A program made the translations under genes and the position numbers. Shown here one piece after another: positions 35,172 to 43,780 of a DNA stretch of 64,000 nt. The stretch lies in NCBI RefSeq assembly GCF_026672275.1, contig NZ_JANQCD010000007.1:62001-126000 (forward strand), in the 5' to 3' direction. Position 1 is the first letter of the stretch, and each line of letters opens with the position of its first letter. The notes under the pieces were generated by a model. That model was given only the letters and a program-made list of their open reading frames with translations. It had not been told where the DNA came from and did no database searches. Origin of the DNA: Marinifilum sp. D737 (GTDB taxonomy: Bacteria > Bacteroidota > Bacteroidia > Bacteroidales > Marinifilaceae).

Positions 35172-36224
35172 TTAACTTTTCACCTCTTTCGCAAGCAATT
35201 CTTCAAACTCAGCCAATAAGCTTTTCAGGTTTGGATAAATTTTCTGTGCCGATTCAATACTCTGGTTTTTCAGCAAAGCTTTCAATTGCTTCTCACTTCC
35301 TTTTTGCAGTAAGAAATCGATCAACGCACCACCTATTTCATAATTGTAAGACTTGGGGTATTTTTCAGGATCTTCCCACAATTCTTCAATATTAACCTTC
35401 TTGCCTTTTAAGCTTTGCTGTGCCACTTTTATTTTATCAGTTTTATTTAAATCAAAATACACAGCCACTCCTTCGTTAATTAATGTCCTTTTTATTCTTG
35501 TTCTAAAAGCCTGCTGACACAAGACATGGCACAATTCATGCCCCTTGGTTTGGTTGGATCTTGAATTGATTACACAAGCTTTTCCGTGGGCCCAGCCTAA
35601 TGATCTGTTGTATTTTTTCTGAGCATCATCAGGCTTTGCCCATACAAAAAAGTCTATTTTCTTGTAAGGCATGGCTACAAAAAACTGATTCAATTCAATA
35701 AAGGCATTCTCACGACTCTCCATAAACCACTTGTAATTCAACTTACTTTTATCCTGAAAATGAAAACGGATATGTTTGCTTTCTATGATTTCCCAATCAG
35801 AGAAGTAATCATCCATTTGAAAAATATCAAGAGCCATTTTAGCTTTTTCATTCAAGCGATTCATCGACTTAACTTTCAAACACTGTTCCCAGCAAGATTT
35901 TGCCTTTTCCATTTCTCCATCTACCATCATGCAATATCCAATATTGTATATCCCCCATGCTCTCACCCATTTGGAATTATTTTTATGAATTGCTTTTTGT
36001 AAAAATGGAGCTGCTTTTGCATACTCCTTCTTACTAATATACAATTCTCCCAAGGTTAAATTTAAGTCACCATCATTAGGGAATTTTTCCTGCAAAGCTA
36101 AAGCCAACTCCAATGCTTTTAGCTTTTTACCATCTCTGTAAAGTTTCCATATTCTTTCCGATTTCTGAGCAGACACCCCTATAGCCATGCTCAACACAAT
36201 TAGTAGAGTTAAAAGTTTTTTCAT
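35172..36224 (-). CDS. Exported TPR protein with gluzincin (peptidase MA-like) domain
   Basis: A 350-residue protein with a signal peptide (MKKLLTLLIVLSMAIGVSAQ). Residues about 25-135 form TPR-type helices (LNLTLGELYISKKEYAKAAP). Residues about 150-290 carry a zinc-peptidase signature: HELCH (229-233) followed by E251 in INEGVAVYFD, the gluzincin arrangement, and WAHGKACVINSRS as the edge strand. Substrate unknown. It lies 19 bp downstream of the small membrane protein gene and 28 bp upstream of the M48 gene. Confidence 0.7.
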   Translation of the reverse strand: MKKLLTLLIVLSMAIGVSAQKSERIWKLYRDGKKLKALELALALQEKFPNDGDLNLTLGELYISKKEYAKAAPFLQKAIHKNNSKWVRAWGIYNIGYCMMVDGEMEKAKSCWEQCLKVKSMNRLNEKAKMALDIFQMDDYFSDWEIIESKHIRFHFQDKSKLNYKWFMESRENAFIELNQFFVAMPYKKIDFFVWAKPDDAQKKYNRSLGWAHGKACVINSRSNQTKGHELCHVLCQQAFRTRIKRTLINEGVAVYFDLNKTDKIKVAQQSLKGKKVNIEELWEDPEKYPKSYNYEIGGALIDFLLQKGSEKQLKALLKNQSIESAQKIYPNLKSLLAEFEELLAKEVKS

Positions 36225-36243
36225 TTAATTATTTGTTCTGTTT

Positions 36244-36750
36244 TTAATTTAAAATATTCTCAATCATCCACATTAAATTCCCTTTAAAATAGAACATCAA
36301 CAATGTAAGGGAGAATCCAATAACCAAAGCAATTCCATTCAGTTTCACCTGTTTGGTTGTGGATGCTATATGATATCTTTTTTGCATTACACCCAAATTT
36401 ATCAACACAAATAGTATTACAGGCAGTACTAATACCCAAAAACTAAACTGAGAATTGGGAGATAAAAGCGGGATTGTTCTGTAAAACAATATCAATGATG
36501 GCAGTATTAGCATCAACACAAAACCAATAGGTTTGCGTATGAATACACCTGTTATGGCAAGCATGCAAATAATGGGATCGAAAAGTAAATTTGATCTCAA
36601 AATGATCATTGGGTGTTCAATTAAATAATTTACCGAATAAAAAGCTCGCACATAATCTACCTGTTCGTAAATTCCCACTCCCAATTTCATTAACATTAGA
36701 ATTAATACAAGGGCAACAATTAAATTTTCTATAATTTTTGTTCTATCCAT
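36244..36750 (-). CDS. Integral membrane protein of unknown function
   Basis: A 168-residue very hydrophobic protein with about four predicted transmembrane helices (about 8-26, 55-70, 74-92, 103-121) and a fifth near the C-terminus (140-160). I do not recognise the family. Its position 19 bp upstream of the TPR-gluzincin gene suggests it belongs with that protease pair. Confidence 0.55.
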   Translation of the reverse strand: MDRTKIIENLIVALVLILMLMKLGVGIYEQVDYVRAFYSVNYLIEHPMIILRSNLLFDPIICMLAITGVFIRKPIGFVLMLILPSLILFYRTIPLLSPNSQFSFWVLVLPVILFVLINLGVMQKRYHIASTTKQVKLNGIALVIGFSLTLLMFYFKGNLMWMIENILN

Positions 36751-36804
36751 CTCGTTATAAGCACAAGTTACAGACTTGCAGCAATTAAGAGGTTATAAGC
36801 ACTT

Positions 36805-37458
36805 TTATTTCCTGCTTCCATAAATTCGATTAAAATCCTCAAACATCTCAACAATATCGCGTCTCTTGTAGGTTTTGTCTTTAATCCGATCAGCTATTTT
36901 CGGATAATCTTTAAATACGGCCAAAGCTGCCTTCTTAAAGCTTTTTCCAATTCCTCCGCCATCACTCAAAAAGTAAGTAACAAAGTCTTGGTTCTCATTA
37001 CAGATGTAAAATCGTTCAACTGGTGGACCTGCAGTTCCCCCCATAGGCATTCCTGATGAACTCATCCGCGGTGCTCCTGCAGAAACTTCGCTATACAATG
37101 CCATTTTGCCATCAACAAGTAATCGCAACAACTTGGGTTTTGTCGTATACCTTTTCTTTTTAATCATTTTGTAATGAAAAGTGTAAAAATCCTTGTTGTA
37201 AGTGGTAAAACTCCCAAGTAAAATTACATCCTCCCTTTTGGACAGAGTGGTGTTTATTTTCAAGCCCTTCAGAGTTCGAAAATTATAAATCACTGGTTCG
37301 CTTTCCTTATCCTTTCTGAACTTTACGGTTTGATCTGCCTTCATTCTGGCCAAACCTTTCAACACTTCACCATTTCTAAGATAAAGTGTTGCTTGTTTAT
37401 TCTGCGCAAAAACATTGCAAGTGGTTAATAGGGCAATTAGTAGTAATAGGTTTCTCAT
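36805..37458 (-). CDS. Exported protein of unknown function
   Basis: A 217-residue protein with a clear signal peptide (MRNLLLLIALLTTCNVFAQ). The mature part starts with a short beta motif (TLYLRNGEVLKGLARMK) like that found in small secreted Bacteroidota proteins, then a methionine/glycine/proline-rich loop (SSSGMPMGGTAGPP) and a basic C-terminal helix region. No catalytic motif is seen. It is 54 bp before the membrane protein gene in the same direction. Confidence 0.55.
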   Translation of the reverse strand: MRNLLLLIALLTTCNVFAQNKQATLYLRNGEVLKGLARMKADQTVKFRKDKESEPVIYNFRTLKGLKINTTLSKREDVILLGSFTTYNKDFYTFHYKMIKKKRYTTKPKLLRLLVDGKMALYSEVSAGAPRMSSSGMPMGGTAGPPVERFYICNENQDFVTYFLSDGGGIGKSFKKAALAVFKDYPKIADRIKDKTYKRRDIVEMFEDFNRIYGSRK

Positions 37459-37559
37459 TAATCAGTAGTTATGTGTTTTATTCTTTCTTTGCGATTACCT
37501 TAACTGTCGTAAGCCTGTGCCTTGTGGCTATATCAGCACTATACCAGTGTAAATAATCT

Positions 37560-39047
37560 TTAATTCATTTTCTCAATCGCTTTGTCTATCGCATCTAGAA
37601 GTTTTGCTTTTAATTCCTTATTGAGCTCGCTCTTCATAATTCCTTCTTTTATTTTATTTAGGTCAATCAGTTCATGCAAAGGGTTTTCCAGCTCTTTTAG
37701 AATCTCATTTAATTCAATTTCATTTCTATATTTTTCTAGCACCTTGCAGAATAATACAGTTTGATTTTGTATCAGTTTGAATAAAGTCTCATTACTAAAT
37801 TCGCTATACTCCACATTATTTTTGCATTCCTCTCCGAAAGTCTTAAAAAAGCTAAGTACTAATTCATCAGAAGCAGAATCAATAGATTCATTCATTTTGA
37901 GAACAATTTTTACATTGCATTTTAGATTCTCTTTCTTAATGAATTTTCGATGAAGTTTACCAAGCTGATAACTCGTAAAACCCGAATCGTCATCGTATAA
38001 AGAAGTAGTTTTATAAAGTTCTAGTGTATCATCAATAAACTTCCAACCAAAGTATTCAGTTTCTCCTTTTTCATTTTCTATGCCAATTGCATCAAAAGAA
38101 AATGGTGTGTAGGTTTCAAGTCCTAAGGATATATAATTTATTTTTGAAATTGTTTTTTGAGGTAAATAATCGCCAGTAAAAAGTCTCTTTATCACATAGC
38201 TCATTAACGCATTCTCATCTTTGATAATACTCATTTGTGTACTATCAGCATCTCTTTTGAAAACACTTGAACTCGGACGATCTCCAATATAAATAACACC
38301 TATCCCTTTTGAGTAAGTGTATTTAGTTTCACCCCAATCCGATACAGTAACAAATGTATTCTCATCTTCAGAGTAAAAAAGAATTTCTCCAAAATCCATA
38401 TTTCCCCCAGCTAAAAGGGTATCACTATCATTAATTGATATGAACAAATCTCCATAAAAAGCATGCTTCCATATAGCTATTTCTCTTTTATCAAAAATCG
38501 AATCTGTAAATATTGTAGATATCCAATCTCCCTTTAGTTCTGATGAAAGCTCATTATCCATTATTTCAATGCTATCTATTACAATTGAAATATTCGACTC
38601 AAGACTATCTAATTTATTTAGCAATGAGTCCTTGTTTTTCACATTGCCTTTTGTAACATCCAATATTTCATTTGCAATCTCAGTGAACTTATCTTCCAAA
38701 TCTTTATTTTCGATAATACCCCTTTGTATTTCGTTCAAATTAAACTTATTGATACTATCATTTTCAATAATTCCAATTGCTTTTGTTCCCAAAATGTCAG
38801 TGGAATATAAGATAAACTGTGCATTATGCGGTATATCAAAGTTTATACCTGTACCAATGGTAACCTGTAAATTGTTCGACTTGCTCAATTCTATTTTTTG
38901 AACTTCTCCTACTTCATATCCTTTAAAATATACACCTGCCTTTTCTTCCAATCCTCGTAATTCCTCAAATTCAATTACAGTCCTGTTTTTTGAATCACAA
39001 GAAACTAATACAGCAACAAGAAGAATGTATAGAATTGAATATTTCAT
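37560..39047 (-). CDS. Orphan MCE (MlaD-like) lipoprotein
   Basis: A 495-residue protein. The ATG at 39047 gives MKYSILYILLVAVLVSCDSK, a lipoprotein signal with lipobox LVSC. Residues about 22-110 match an MCE/MlaD domain (GVYFKGYEVGEVQKIELS and YSTDILGTKAIGIIEND). A coiled-coil-like stretch rich in E/L/D follows, then about 350 residues that I do not recognise, ending in a helix. MCE proteins shuttle lipids between membranes with an MlaE-type permease and MlaF ATPase; neither is encoded nearby, and a lipoprotein MCE is unusual because the family normally has an N-terminal helix. Confidence 0.65.
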   Translation of the reverse strand: MKYSILYILLVAVLVSCDSKNRTVIEFEELRGLEEKAGVYFKGYEVGEVQKIELSKSNNLQVTIGTGINFDIPHNAQFILYSTDILGTKAIGIIENDSINKFNLNEIQRGIIENKDLEDKFTEIANEILDVTKGNVKNKDSLLNKLDSLESNISIVIDSIEIMDNELSSELKGDWISTIFTDSIFDKREIAIWKHAFYGDLFISINDSDTLLAGGNMDFGEILFYSEDENTFVTVSDWGETKYTYSKGIGVIYIGDRPSSSVFKRDADSTQMSIIKDENALMSYVIKRLFTGDYLPQKTISKINYISLGLETYTPFSFDAIGIENEKGETEYFGWKFIDDTLELYKTTSLYDDDSGFTSYQLGKLHRKFIKKENLKCNVKIVLKMNESIDSASDELVLSFFKTFGEECKNNVEYSEFSNETLFKLIQNQTVLFCKVLEKYRNEIELNEILKELENPLHELIDLNKIKEGIMKSELNKELKAKLLDAIDKAIEKMN

Positions 39048-39101
39048 ATGGATTTTATATTTAGTTAGGTGGTATTCTGGTTTCATCAACATTTTCCTCT
39101 C

Positions 39102-40178
39102 TTATTTTCGTTCAATGATTTCATAGCGCTCGGTGCAAACAAGCTTATCATCTTGAAATATTTCAATTCTTACAAGTCTGTTTTTATCATCATACTTGTA
39201 CTTCTTTATATTGCCATAAGTCAAATCCAAAGCCCAACCAAATCCATCATAACCAGTATGCTTTATTCGCTTACTACTTTCCAATTTGTTCATTGAATTC
39301 CATTTGTATTGATAATGTGATAAAGTGTCCTGTCTAGCATTTATTACCAGTTCTGATTGCACTAGGTTCTTATCATTTAACACCTTTATTTCAGTACCTG
39401 TCAAATGTTTCTCTTCAAAGTACTTTATTTCAATGGTATCCTCTAAATATTTATAAATCTTTTCTTGATAGATATTATTAAGGTTTAAAGTTGAATCTTC
39501 AAAGTTTACACTACTTGGTTTGAATACTTGAAATTCAAACCCATACCTTATGGGCATATTTATCCACTTTTTTTTGACAAGTCTATTCTCATCATCATAA
39601 ATGAATGAAACAATTTCATCCAAACACATTTCATTCTTGCTTATGGTATCAAACAGTAAAATCAATGAATCCTGACCTAATTGATTTCGTTTAAAAATCA
39701 TAGCTGGATGTAAATTTTCACTGGAATGCCAATTAATATCCTCTGGTACTACGCTTATATAACTTGACTCATATTTTGCCAATATATTTTCAATCACATT
39801 GTTTCCCTTTTTATAGGAGCCATTACTGATAACTTTTTTTATTTCTGTAGTAATAAAATTGCCGATACTATCATTTTGAGGACTAATGTAATCTTGATGT
39901 TTTATATTGTCTAAATTCCCATTGATACTATAGTTATAGGTAATTTTAGACTGTTTGTAAATTTTGAATCCACCATAGCCTGTATATGTAGTTGTATGTT
40001 TTCCCAACTCATTAAACCAGTATGTTTTTATTAAAACTTCATCTTCCCCTTCATTTTGAATGTAATACTTAACATGGCTAACATTACTTCCATAATTTAA
40101 GGTATCAACTATTGGGTATTCTTGTCCAATGGATAGCAATGGTAAAAATGTTAATATGATATAAAGCCTTATTTTCAT
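39102..40178 (-). CDS. Exported protein of unknown function
   Basis: A 358-residue protein. The ATG at 40178 gives a signal peptide (MKIRLYIILTFLPLLSIGQ). The sequence is rich in tyrosine, asparagine and beta-strand patterns. Repeated phrases such as YDDENRLVKKKWI and YKYDDKNRLVRIEIF resemble the YD-repeat style of RHS-like secreted proteins, but there are too few to call it an RHS protein. It lies 42 bp after the MORN/TPR gene and 54 bp before the MCE lipoprotein gene. Confidence 0.55.
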   Translation of the reverse strand: MKIRLYIILTFLPLLSIGQEYPIVDTLNYGSNVSHVKYYIQNEGEDEVLIKTYWFNELGKHTTTYTGYGGFKIYKQSKITYNYSINGNLDNIKHQDYISPQNDSIGNFITTEIKKVISNGSYKKGNNVIENILAKYESSYISVVPEDINWHSSENLHPAMIFKRNQLGQDSLILLFDTISKNEMCLDEIVSFIYDDENRLVKKKWINMPIRYGFEFQVFKPSSVNFEDSTLNLNNIYQEKIYKYLEDTIEIKYFEEKHLTGTEIKVLNDKNLVQSELVINARQDTLSHYQYKWNSMNKLESSKRIKHTGYDGFGWALDLTYGNIKKYKYDDKNRLVRIEIFQDDKLVCTERYEIIERK

Positions 40179-40220
40179 TATTGTCGCTTTTCTTATAATA
40201 GCAATCAATTTGGTCAGTTA

Positions 40221-41378
40221 TTATTTCGCACAATACTTTTTAACTGCCTCCAAAACCATCCAATTATTATCCCCTAATGAAATAGCCTTGCTTAAGTCTT
40301 CACATATTTTCTTTAATTCCGATTCGGGAATAACAGTTGTTTTAGATGCAACAACTTGAATATTTTTATTTTGAGATAAAGTTCTACCATTACCAAGTTC
40401 ATATTTGCGAATTCTTGCGAAAGCTTTGTTTGCATATGCTTTTACAAAATATGGTTCTATATCAAGGGTTTTGTCAAAGTCTGCTATTGCCTCTTCAAAC
40501 TCCATATTGTTTAACTTGGCTGTGGCTCTTGCAAAATATCCATCTACCCAATTGGGTTTAATTTCAAGGCATTTTGAGTATTTCTTAATTGCTGATTTAA
40601 AATTGCCTTGTTTATAAAATACCTGGGCTTGATTGTATAAATCGTAAGTCTTATTGGTATCCTTGTCTTTCTGGTAAATGCCATTCTTATAGGTAATTTT
40701 ACCTCTCAACTCTCCGGTTGAATAGTAAGAAATTGATTCTCCATCCATTTTACCATTTTCATTGAAAGTAGTTCGTTGCTTTAGCTTCCCATTAGGATGA
40801 TACATTTCCCAAACGCCAATTTCCTTTCCATTAATAAGTCTTCCTTTTTGCATTAATGTACCATCCTCATAAAACCTTTCTTCCATTCCATTTGAAATGC
40901 CATTCTCATATTCGTTAATGTCTGATACATTACCATTCGGATGGTAACGCAACCTTTTTCCTTCTAACTTACCATTCAACATTACTCCCTCACCTTGAAT
41001 TTTTCCTATCAAATAATAGTCAATGAATTTCCCTGTGTAAGCTGAAGTACTATTCTTCAAATACCATTGTCCATTTTTCCGAATCATTTGTTTGGTCGTA
41101 GGAATTGTCTTTATACTGTCAGGTCTGTTAACATACTCCTTCGTAAACACATAGATCAATGCATCAAATTCAATATGGCCAGTTGAGTTGATTACCTCCC
41201 TGTTTTTCACAACATCAATTCGATCTATTTCATTTTCCGATAATGTACCAAAACCTTCCGCAGGTTCTTCGATTACAGGAATTGAATCAACAATATATAA
41301 CACTCTTTCATTCTGGTTTTGACTAAATCCAATTGTATAATTTAGTGTCAGAATTATAAAAAGTAATAGCTTTCTCAT
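40221..41378 (-). CDS. Exported MORN-repeat (YwqK-like) and TPR protein
   Basis: A 385-residue protein with signal peptide MRKLLLFIILTLNYTIGFSQ; the ATG at 41378 is preferred over a TTG three codons earlier. Residues about 110-230 hold MORN_2/YwqK-type repeats (MLNGKLEGKRLRYHPNGNV, RFYEDGTLMQKGRLINGKE, MYHPNGKLKQRTTFNENGK). Residues about 230-325 hold three TPRs (AQVFYKQGNFKSAIKKYSK, KPNWVDGYFARATAKLNNM). Bacteroidota YwqK-type proteins are often secreted accessory factors; the antitoxin label of that family is not supported here. It is the first gene of the long minus-strand run and has a 626-bp gene-free region upstream. Confidence 0.7.
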   Translation of the reverse strand: MRKLLLFIILTLNYTIGFSQNQNERVLYIVDSIPVIEEPAEGFGTLSENEIDRIDVVKNREVINSTGHIEFDALIYVFTKEYVNRPDSIKTIPTTKQMIRKNGQWYLKNSTSAYTGKFIDYYLIGKIQGEGVMLNGKLEGKRLRYHPNGNVSDINEYENGISNGMEERFYEDGTLMQKGRLINGKEIGVWEMYHPNGKLKQRTTFNENGKMDGESISYYSTGELRGKITYKNGIYQKDKDTNKTYDLYNQAQVFYKQGNFKSAIKKYSKCLEIKPNWVDGYFARATAKLNNMEFEEAIADFDKTLDIEPYFVKAYANKAFARIRKYELGNGRTLSQNKNIQVVASKTTVIPESELKKICEDLSKAISLGDNNWMVLEAVKKYCAK

Positions 41379-42004
41379 CCTTCCCAATTTTATTTGTTAA
41401 ACACCCAAGCACTAAATTTAACAATTCCCATTCATCCTTCCTTCATCATTTTATGAAACTTTTACTAGAATTATTATAAATAAGGAGTATCTTATTCCAA
41501 TACAATTATTGTCATGTTAATATTCTTGCTTAATGAGTTATGGTTTATGCTTTGTTTAAACCATATTTTAATATCTAAGTAATCGCTTTTCTCATTTGAG
41601 TTAACCAAGATGAGGATTTGAGCTACTCAAAAAGGTATCTTCCTACTCAGACACCCAAGTATTTCCAGAATGTAATATGAGAAGTTAAAAGAGTTTAGTC
41701 TTTGATTATACATTATCCTTGAGAAATGCAATTTAAGCGTTTAAAGCCTGGAAGGTGATTTCAATTTACACAATTTTCACTTAACGATAAAGTACTCCTA
41801 ACTAAGCACTTAAATTAACCAGATAATAATAAAAAACCTTAAAATAAGAAAGATCAATAAAGAGCTTTGTAAATGAATTTTTAAATATTCGCTCAAAATT
41901 GTAAATTCGCTACGCCTGTAATAAAGTGAGCATTTAAATGAATTCACTTAGCAAATAACAGGCATAAAAATTCAAGTTTTAATCCCTAAATAAAATTTAA
42001 ACAC
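41379..42004. other. Gene-free divergent spacer (626 bp)
   Basis: The region between the divergent MORN/TPR and FKBP genes. I see no open frame worth calling. It contains the two promoters, and near its right end a long imperfect hairpin (listed separately). A 6-bp inverted repeat GGTTTA/TAAACC occurs near 41550. Confidence 0.4.
41914..41963 (+). promoter_or_regulatory. Long two-part inverted repeat upstream of the FKBP gene
   Basis: GCCTGT (41914-41919) pairs with ACAGGC (41958-41963), and inside it AAGTGA (41924-41929) pairs with TCACTT (41944-41949), around the palindrome CATTTAAATG. It ends 41 bp before the FKBP ATG. It could be a 5'-leader structure or a binding site. Which one cannot be told from the sequence. 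Confidence 0.45.
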
Positions 42005-42826
42005 ATGAAAAGAAGTAGTATTATTCTTGCTTTTTTAGCTGTTATTGTAATTTTTAGTGCATGTAATAAAGTACCTCGATCGGGTAAATTAAAGTTTAAG
42101 AACAGTGTAGATAGTATAAGCTATGCATTGGGTTATATCGAAGCGAATAACTACAAGCAAAGTTTCGAGCGCGTGCCTTTCCAAATGGATACTGCCGCTA
42201 TGGTAGCGTTTGCCAAAGCTGTTGCCAAAACAAAACTGTCGGAAAGATATGTAGAGTTCAGAAAAAATCAGTTCGAAGACTTTAAAGAAGATGTCTTTTA
42301 CAAAGGATTTCTGAACGAGTTGGCTTATGGTAAATCGTATTTCACAAAGACGAGTGCCGATATCTATTTAAGAAAGATTTTTGAAAAGCAAAAGGCAAAA
42401 AAAGACTCTCTTAAAAAAGAGGAAGGATTAGCCAACCTGGCCAAAGGGAAAAAGTTTTTAGAAGAAAATAAAACTCGCGAAGGAGTAATCGAAACCGAAA
42501 GCGGATTGCAATACGAAATTATTAAAAAAGGTACTGGTAAAGTTGCCCAATTAACCGATCGTGTTAAATGTGTTTACCACGGAACTTTTATTGATGGTAC
42601 TGTTTTCGATAGCTCGAAAGAGCGTGGCGACACTACTGCTTTTGGTGTAAATCGTGTAATTAAAGGTTGGACCGAAGCATTACAGCTAATGCCTGAAGGA
42701 TCGGAATGGAAATTATTCGTACCTTCCAACCTGGCTTACGGAGAAAGAGGAAAACAAAAAATTGGTCCGAACGAAACCTTAATTTTCGATATCAACCTGG
42801 TAGAGGTGCTTGAAAAGAAAAAATAA
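42005..42826 (+). CDS. FKBP-type peptidyl-prolyl isomerase lipoprotein
   Basis: A 273-residue protein. The signal ends in the lipobox FSAC (C20). Residues about 35-150 are an FKBP N-terminal helical dimerisation domain (DSISYALGYIEANNYKQSF), and residues about 160-270 are the FKBP domain (GLQYEIIKKGTGK, VYHGTFIDGTVFDSSKERGD, PEGSEWKLFVPSNLAYGERG). It resembles FkpA/Mip folding helpers of the periplasm or outer membrane. A single-gene unit followed by a hairpin. Confidence 0.92.
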   Translation: MKRSSIILAFLAVIVIFSACNKVPRSGKLKFKNSVDSISYALGYIEANNYKQSFERVPFQMDTAAMVAFAKAVAKTKLSERYVEFRKNQFEDFKEDVFYKGFLNELAYGKSYFTKTSADIYLRKIFEKQKAKKDSLKKEEGLANLAKGKKFLEENKTREGVIETESGLQYEIIKKGTGKVAQLTDRVKCVYHGTFIDGTVFDSSKERGDTTAFGVNRVIKGWTEALQLMPEGSEWKLFVPSNLAYGERGKQKIGPNETLIFDINLVEVLEKKK

Positions 42827-42850
42827 GATTTACGATTATAGATATTGATG

Positions 42851-42876
42851 AAAGGGATACCAATTGGTGTCCCTTT
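42851..42876 (+). terminator. Terminator-like hairpin after the FKBP gene
   Basis: AAAGGGATACC-AATT-GGTGTCCCTTT pairs over 11 positions with one T/G wobble. The T-run after it is short (within the stem end), so efficiency is uncertain. Confidence 0.6.
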
Positions 42877-42879
42877 CTC

Positions 42880-42903
42880 AATTAACAATTAACAATTAAC
42901 AAT
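42880..42903. repeat. Short tandem repeat, AATTAAC x 3
   Basis: Three exact copies of the 7-mer AATTAAC plus AAT, directly after the FKBP hairpin. Probably a simple replication-slippage repeat. Confidence 0.6.
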
Positions 42904-43149
42904 GTGTAATGAATAATTGTTTTGATTTGAATCGCCTCTCCCCCTTCCATTCAACACACATACTTCGACTATTCAACTGTTGGACTTTACCCGTCGCGAG
43001 GAAGTCAAAAATATAATAAAGTACAAAGTCGCGACAATTAAACTAATCATTACCTGGAGTGGAATTCGTTTCACTCATTCACCCTGGATTACAAAGACAT
43101 TGCTCCTACAGAGCAAAATTCTCTAATCCCCCTATACACCATTAAACCT

Positions 43150-43205
43150 TTCTACTTTTCTACCATTCTACTTTTCTACTTTTCCACCATTCTACTTTTC
43201 CACCT
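43150..43205. repeat. Tandem array, seven 8-bp units (TTCTACTT type)
   Basis: The units read TTCTACTT, TTCTACCA, TTCTACTT, TTCTACTT, TTCCACCA, TTCTACTT, TTCCACCT without a frame break. It lies in a 560-bp gene-free spacer, which otherwise shows no gene, about 115 bp upstream of the BlaI operators. It recalls the pyrimidine-rich 21-bp array at 8.2-8.5 kb in composition, but the period differs. Confidence 0.7.
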
Positions 43206-43319
43206 TTCAAATCACTGGCTAAAGCCAAGTTACACAGGAAAAGAAAGTAGCTAATTGGACGTTTTGACTGTTCGACTATTAAAGTGTTTGACTTTTTATT
43301 ACTATTAAAATAGAACTTT

Positions 43320-43335
43320 TACTACAAATATAGTA
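43320..43335. promoter_or_regulatory. BlaI operator 1
   Basis: TACTA-N6-TAGTA (TACTACAAATATAGTA). It is centred 33 bp upstream of operator 2 and fits the dyad repeated at the other blaI locus. Confidence 0.7.
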
Positions 43336-43349
43336 GGATTTAAAAATCG

Positions 43350-43371
43350 TTCTACTATATTTGTAGTAGAA
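43350..43371 (+). promoter_or_regulatory. BlaI operator 2 overlapping the -7 box
   Basis: TTCTACTA-N6-TAGTAGAA, a perfect dyad with 8-bp arms, contains the core TACTA-N6-TAGTA (43353-43368). The -7 box TATATTTG (43356-43363) lies inside it, so a bound repressor would block RNA polymerase. It ends 18 bp before the blaI ATG, which fits autorepression. Confidence 0.78.
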
Positions 43372-43389
43372 TTATAATCGAAATTGTAT

Positions 43390-43779
43390 ATGGATATCAA
43401 ATCACTTACCAAAGCAGAAGAGCAAATCATGCAGATTTTATGGCAGTTACACGATGGAACTGTGAAAGAAGTAATCGAAAATTTTAAAGATTCGAAACCT
43501 GCATATACCACTGTGGCAACCGTATTAAGTGTGTTGGAAAAGAAAGGATTTGTAAAACACCGCAAAGTGGGAAACACAAAATTGTTTACCCCCATGGTAA
43601 GTAAAACTGATTATACCAAAGTACAATTCTCGTCGCTCTTACGAAATTACTTTAATGGTTCGTTTCCGAAAATGGCAAGCTTTTTTGCCCGCGAAAACGA
43701 CTTGGACATCTCCGACTTGGAAAATATCATGAAACAAGCCGAAGAGGAAATGAAACAAGACAACAACAAAAACGAATAG
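43390..43779 (+). CDS. BlaI/MecI-family repressor (system 1)
   Basis: A 129-residue winged-helix repressor starting MDIKSLTKAEEQIMQILWQL. The ATG at 43390 is used; an upstream TTG adds two residues only. The DNA-binding region is about 1-75 (KPAYTTVATVLSVLEKKGFV, LFTPMV) and the dimerisation/cleavage region about 80-129. Family repressors are inactivated when the partner M56 sensor starts proteolysis. The M56 gene begins 2 bp downstream. Two operators overlap its promoter. It is closely similar to the repressor at 48842-49213 (shared TKAEEQxMQILW and YFNGSFxxMASFFA). Confidence 0.92.
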   Translation: MDIKSLTKAEEQIMQILWQLHDGTVKEVIENFKDSKPAYTTVATVLSVLEKKGFVKHRKVGNTKLFTPMVSKTDYTKVQFSSLLRNYFNGSFPKMASFFARENDLDISDLENIMKQAEEEMKQDNNKNE

Positions 43780-43780
43780 T

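Noticed and set aside
40221-41378. YwqK-type repeats as a toxin-antitoxin component
   Set aside because: The protein has a signal peptide and TPRs, and no toxin gene is adjacent; the antitoxin name of the repeat family does not apply.
42990-43040. GTCGCGA repeats about 40 bp apart, considered as an origin or recombination site
   Set aside because: Only two short copies occur, with no DnaA boxes, replication genes or symmetry beyond the 6-bp core.
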